This document shows positions 60,012 through 64,000 of a DNA stretch of 64,000 bases, piece by piece (position 1 is the first letter of the stretch; the number at the start of each line of letters is the position of its first letter). The position numbers were made by a program, and so were the translations under genes. This DNA is from Ovis canadensis (Eukaryota; Chordata; Mammalia; Artiodactyla; Bovidae), in the NCBI RefSeq assembly GCF_042477335.2, contig NC_091251.1, forward strand, positions 34,302,501 through 34,366,500, given 5' to 3'. The notes beneath the pieces were generated by a model. It worked only from the letters and a program-made list of their open reading frames with translations. It was not told the DNA's origin and did no database searches.

Positions 60012-61240
60012 TCTCCAAGCCAGGCTTCAACAATACAGGAACCGTGAACTTCCAGATGTTCAAGCTGGACTTAGAAAAGGCAGAGGAACCAGAGATCAGA
60101 TTGCCAATATCCGCTGGGTCATCGAAAAAGCAAGAGCGTTCCAGAAAAACATCTACTTCTGCTTTATTGACTACACCAAAGCCTTGGACTGTGTGGATCA
60201 CAAAAAACTGTGGAAAATTCTTAAAGAGATGGAAATACCAGACAACCTTACCTGCCTAATGAGAAATCTGTATGCAGGTCAAGAAACAAGTTAGAACTGG
60301 ACATGGAAAAACAGACTGGTTCCAAATTGGGAAAGGAGTATGTCAAAGCTGTATATTGTCACCCTGTTTATTTATCTTCTATGCAGACTCCATCATGAGA
60401 AATGCTGGGCTGGATGAAGCACAAGCTGGAATCAAGATTGCCAGGAGAAATGTCAATAACATCAAATATGCAGATGACACCACCCTGATGGCAGAAAGTG
60501 AAGAAGAACTATAGAATCTCTTGAAAGTGAAAGAGGAGAGTGAAAAAGTTGGCTTAAAGCTCAACATTCAGAAAACTAAGATCATGGCATCTGGTCCCAT
60601 CACTTCAGGCAAATAGATGGGGAAACAATGGAAACAGTGAGAGACTTTATTTGGGGGGGCTCCGAAATCACTGCAGATGATAACTGCAGCCATGAAATTA
60701 AGACGGTTGCTCCTTGAAAGAAAAGCTCCAACCTAGACAGCATATTAAAAAGCAGAGATATCACTTTGCCAACAAAAGTCCGTCTAGTCAAAGCTATGGT
60801 TTTTCCAGTAGTCATGTACGGATGTGAGAGTTGGACTATAAAGAAAGATGAGTGCCAAAGAATCGATGCCTTTGAACTGTGGTGTTGGTGAAGACTCCTG
60901 AGAGTCTCTTGGACTGCAAGGAGATCCAACCAGTTCATCCTAAAGGAAATCAGTCCTGAATATTCAGTCCTGGAAAGACTGATGCCGAAGCTGAAACTCC
61001 AGTACTTTGGCCACCTGATGCAAAGAGCTGACTCATTTGAAAAGACCCTGATGCTGGGAAAGATTGAAGGCAGGAGGGGAAGGGGCCGACAGTGGATGAG
61101 ATAGCTGGATAGCATCACCGACTCGATGGATATGAATTTGAGTAAGCTCCCAGAGTTGGTGATGGACAGGGAAGCCTGGCGGGCTGCAGTTCATTGGTGT
61201 CGCAAAGAGTCGAACACGACTGAGTGACTGAACTGAACTG
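60012..61240 (+). mobile_element. BovB LINE nested in LTR-like arm
   Basis: Five-prime truncated BovB, about 1.2 kb, with part of the reverse transcriptase. The YADD-type motif region is at 60470 (KYADDTT). Multiple frameshifts and stops. Flanked by AATGCCCCAAAT at 60000-60011 and 61241-61252; the last bases may partly be shared with BovB by chance. Confidence 0.88.
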
Positions 61241-61303
61241 AATGCCCCAAATAACACACAACTCTCAACCTTTATGTTGTGCCTTTCCCCCCACCAGTTG
61301 ACA
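61241..61303 (+). mobile_element. Second LTR-like arm (right piece)
   Basis: Resumes the LTR-like sequence after the BovB and ends CAGTTGACA at 61303. The flank after it does not match the leader, so this end borders different DNA. Confidence 0.65.
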
Positions 61304-63603
61304 ACTCATCTATTTTGCCACACCATGTGGGTTGTGGATTTCCTAACTTATGAAAATAACACCAAGTTATTATTTTTTCTTGCTGAAAACTCTGCCAAAG
61401 AATATGAACTTACTGACTTCTTTAACACCAGATATTAATTTACTATTTCCTAGATCACATGAACCTGAAATTTATTCTGGCCAGTTTCCTTTATATTTAG
61501 AAAGAGTTAATTTGTAAGCACTTAAAATCAATTAAATAAAGGCATTTTATAAATTTAATTTTGAAAGTATATCAGAGGTAGTGACATCTTATATGTATAA
61601 TATATATACAGACATACAAACAGACAATACTAAAGATCTCATAGTTTCATTAAAATATTTAGTTATGTGGAAAAGGAAATGGCAACCCACTCCAGTATTC
61701 TTGCCTGAGAAATCTCATTGACAGAGAAGTCTGGGGGGACTACAATCCATGGGATTATAAAGAGCTGGACACAATTTAGCAACCAACAACAACAAAAATT
61801 TAAGTTATGAATCAAGTATTAATAAACTTACTAGTTTAGGGGCTATATTTACATTTCTGATTTGTAGAGATTTTCAAGACAAAAATAGTTGCTTTTAATT
61901 TCCCAAAGAACTGGTCAATTGCCTAAGTGATACTAAGACTGATTTGCCGAACTAAATTTTGTTTTCTTTTTTAATCACTGACTTCTAACTAAACTGAAAA
62001 TCAAGATTTCTACATTATAGAACTTCAGGGTTCAATTTACTATGTCTTCAAAATTTTTATAAGGCATTCAACAAAGGCCCTCTTTCTGAGTGCACTGGTT
62101 AGACCCAGAGGAAATCTCTATTACTATTTTTGCTAGCCCTGGAACATCAGCTCCCGGTTTTTATGTTATGTTGTGTGTGCTCTAGTAACCTTACTGGCTT
62201 CCTTTAGTATGCTCAATTACTGTAGTCTGAGGAGCAGATTTATATGCCCTGTCTTATAATAATAACAAGCCGGGGAGTGAGACACAATGTCTATCCCACA
62301 ATAAGGCAAAAGAGATATAATCATCTTACATAAAGCCCATTTAAATATACCAGTTTTGATAAATTTTTATCTCATTTCTATCAACTTCTATAACTTTAAC
62401 TTTAGTCTCTGTCAGGATCACATCAGGTTTTGGTCTTAGAAAGGAGTCCAGAAACTTCCTTTTTAATCAAATCATTTGATCTGTTTTTGTATAAAAGGCT
62501 CTGGGTTCCCAGTGAGAGGTTGAGCCAAGGGACTTAGGCTCTTTTAACAATTTTTAAAAACTTAATCAATTGCCCTAATTGTTGTCCCAAGCAACTGTTA
62601 GTCAGATATCTCTGTGTAAGTTTCTTCTAGCCTTTAGGGGGAAGAAAATCTAATACTGGGGACCAATAACATTGGTCCATCAAACCTCAGGTAATGTGTT
62701 GAAACCTTTTGTTTTAATCCTATTAGCATCTGTTTTATATTTCTTATTTCTTAATATAACCACTTAAAGATTTCTTTATCCATTTGGTACACAAGTTCTT
62801 TAACATTTCCACTTTTGTGGGAAGAAGTTTCTAGACTTTCTCTTCATTTCTTAAACCTCCGTTAATCAGCCTAATCAACATTAATTATCTTCATGTTTTT
62901 ATTAGCATCTGTAAGACCCACTCACTGAAGGGAAACAGAAACCACAAATAAGGTTTCCCAAACCTTTAAAAAAAAAACCAAAAAACCTAACAGAATTCCT
63001 AGGTTAACTACTGTGTGTGTGAGTGTGTGTGTAGTCACCTTCTGCTTTTTTTTCCCCATAGGTATCAATAAAACAGCTGTATATAATGAGAGCTCTGTAA
63101 AAATGCATCTTTTAAGACATTTTTCCAATTTAAACGATCAGTGGTTATTGACAGGTGGCATTTTAATTATAACTCAAATCAGTAAGAGAAAAGAGGCACC
63201 CCTACAAGAAAGTCCAAAGGATGTAGCCTTCAGAAGATCTATAAAGTTTACTCAAAACAGTATAAGAAAGTAAAGATCGTTATTGTATAGGCTGATGCAA
63301 CCAAGATTAAGATGACTGAAGTCCCCGAGAATTGTCACGGTCAGACAAAAGACTGCCCAGAAGCTCAGTCTATTTGATTGGCTGCCATATGTACACCATA
63401 CGTGTACTTACTTTCTGGATAGCAGAAACCAACTTCTCAAAACACACACACAACGAGGCGCCTAAGATCAGGTAGGACATTTACATCTCAAAGACACAGA
63501 AAATGGAAGTTCCCTCTAGAAGGGGTTTTGTTTCTTCGTAAGGTCAGAATTCTGAAAAGATGTTTTATCAAGCTGGCTTCCTCTTACTGCATACAAAATA
63601 AAA
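61304..63603. other. AT-rich DNA between LTR-like arm and inverted leader
   Basis: No gene. Apart from the BovA SINE at 61668-61797 and a short (GT)n run near 63011-63031, nothing is recognised. Its position between an LTR-like end and a reversed leader makes a decayed internal region of a minus-strand ERV possible, but I see no retroviral protein motif in any frame. Confidence 0.35.
61668..61797 (+). mobile_element. BovA SINE
   Basis: BovA monomer with an (AAC)n tail. Duplication ATTTAGTTATG (61657-61667) and ATTTAAGTTATG (61798-61809). Confidence 0.86.
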
Positions 63604-63805
63604 AAGCCCCATACTGGCCATTTTCAGGGCAAGATTTTCTTTAATTCCCAATTAAGTACATACTTGTAAGTGTAAGCACAGAAATCCAGCTGGCTTCTTG
63701 AAAAAACATTAGACCAGCTTCTCATCTAATCACCCAGTTCAGATGGCTCAGAGTCTCTCAACTGAGCAAACCCTAGTATATTTCAAATGGGGAGCCAGGT
63801 ATCTG
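63604..63805 (-). mobile_element. Inverted copy of the ERV-like leader
   Basis: Reverse complement matches 58000-58260: for example CTTGCCCTGAAAATGGCC at 58215 against GGCCATTTTCAGGGCAAG at 63616, and AACTGGGTGATTAGAT at both. It is cut off on the right by a BovB. Confidence 0.72.
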
Positions 63806-64000
63806 TTCAGTTCAGTCGCTCAGTCATGTCCGACTGTGACCCCATGAATCACAGCACTCCAGGCCTCCCTGTCCATCACCATCTCCCAGAGTTCACTCAG
63901 ACTCACATCCATCGAGTCAGTGATGACATCCAGCCATCTCATCCTGTCGGCCCCTTCTTCTCTTGCCCCCAATCCCTCCCAGCATCAGAGTCTTTTCCAA
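63806..64000 (-). mobile_element. BovB 3' end, minus orientation, runs off the window
   Basis: Starts with the reversed tail TTCAGTTCAGTCGCTCAGTC and the reversed 3' UTR, closely matching 56123-56320. Confidence 0.9.

Larger units (their letters stand above)
55451..64000 (-). other. OXA1L: OXA1L 5' intron, repeat-filled, continues beyond window
   Basis: The acceptor CACAG lies next to 55450. No upstream OXA1L exon (targeting peptide) or CpG promoter is found in the remaining 8.5 kb, which is largely retroelements listed separately. The segment 55613-56100 is AT-rich with no gene. Confidence 0.75.

Noticed and set aside
60272-60514. 80-codon open frame with KYADD
   Set aside because: Piece of the BovB reverse transcriptase in a broken copy.
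61304-63603. Possible gag/pol/env genes of an endogenous retrovirus
   Set aside because: No frame of useful length and no retroviral motif seen; only position hints at ERV origin.

Overview
The window is nuclear DNA from a ruminant, most likely a bovid (Bos or a close relative). It is dense in repeats found only in ruminants or cetartiodactyls: BovB (RTE-clade LINE), Bov-A2 and Bov-tA SINEs, and CHR-type tRNA-Glu SINEs. The genes are ordinary mammalian split genes with GT-AG introns. Gene order matches human 14q11.2 read in the opposite direction; in cattle this block would be expected on chromosome 10. Species below family level cannot be decided from sequence alone.

Layout. (1) 1-5.4 kb, minus strand: the 5' part of MMP14, coding exons 1-4; the rest of the gene, with the catalytic zinc helix and hemopexin domain, lies beyond the left edge. 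A CpG-rich first exon and GC-box promoter sit at about 4.5-5.7 kb. (2) 7.56-12.06 kb, minus strand: complete MRPL52 (5 exons, 124 codons), whose CpG promoter carries ETS and YY1-type motifs. (3) 12.2-24.2 kb: repeat-rich spacer with a second CpG island at 16.7-17.85 kb, probably the 5' region of SLC7A7. (4) 24.27-51.17 kb, plus strand: the complete SLC7A7 coding region (9 coding exons, 511 codons), with a 20.5-kb first coding intron full of nested retroelements. (5) 51.9-55.45 kb, minus strand: the last eight coding exons of OXA1L, tail-to-tail with SLC7A7. (6) 55.45-64 kb: one OXA1L intron greatly enlarged by BovB copies and a palindromic LTR-like element with its leader sequence, including an inverted second leader copy.

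The four genes do not form one pathway. MRPL52 (mitoribosome large subunit) and OXA1L (inner-membrane insertase that receives mitoribosome products) both serve mitochondrial protein synthesis. MMP14 is a cell-surface protease. SLC7A7 is the light chain of the y+L cationic amino acid exchanger.

I found no prokaryotic features, CRISPR array, credible tRNA/rRNA gene or new coding system. The most unusual structures are the palindromic LTR-like element at 56.5-57.8 kb, the inverted leader copies at 58 and 63.7 kb, the BovB+SINE composite bounded by one target-site duplication at 8.66-9.82 kb, and the MRPL52 stop codon embedded in its own polyadenylation hexamer. Family names for repeats come from recognition of diagnostic sequence, not from a database search.
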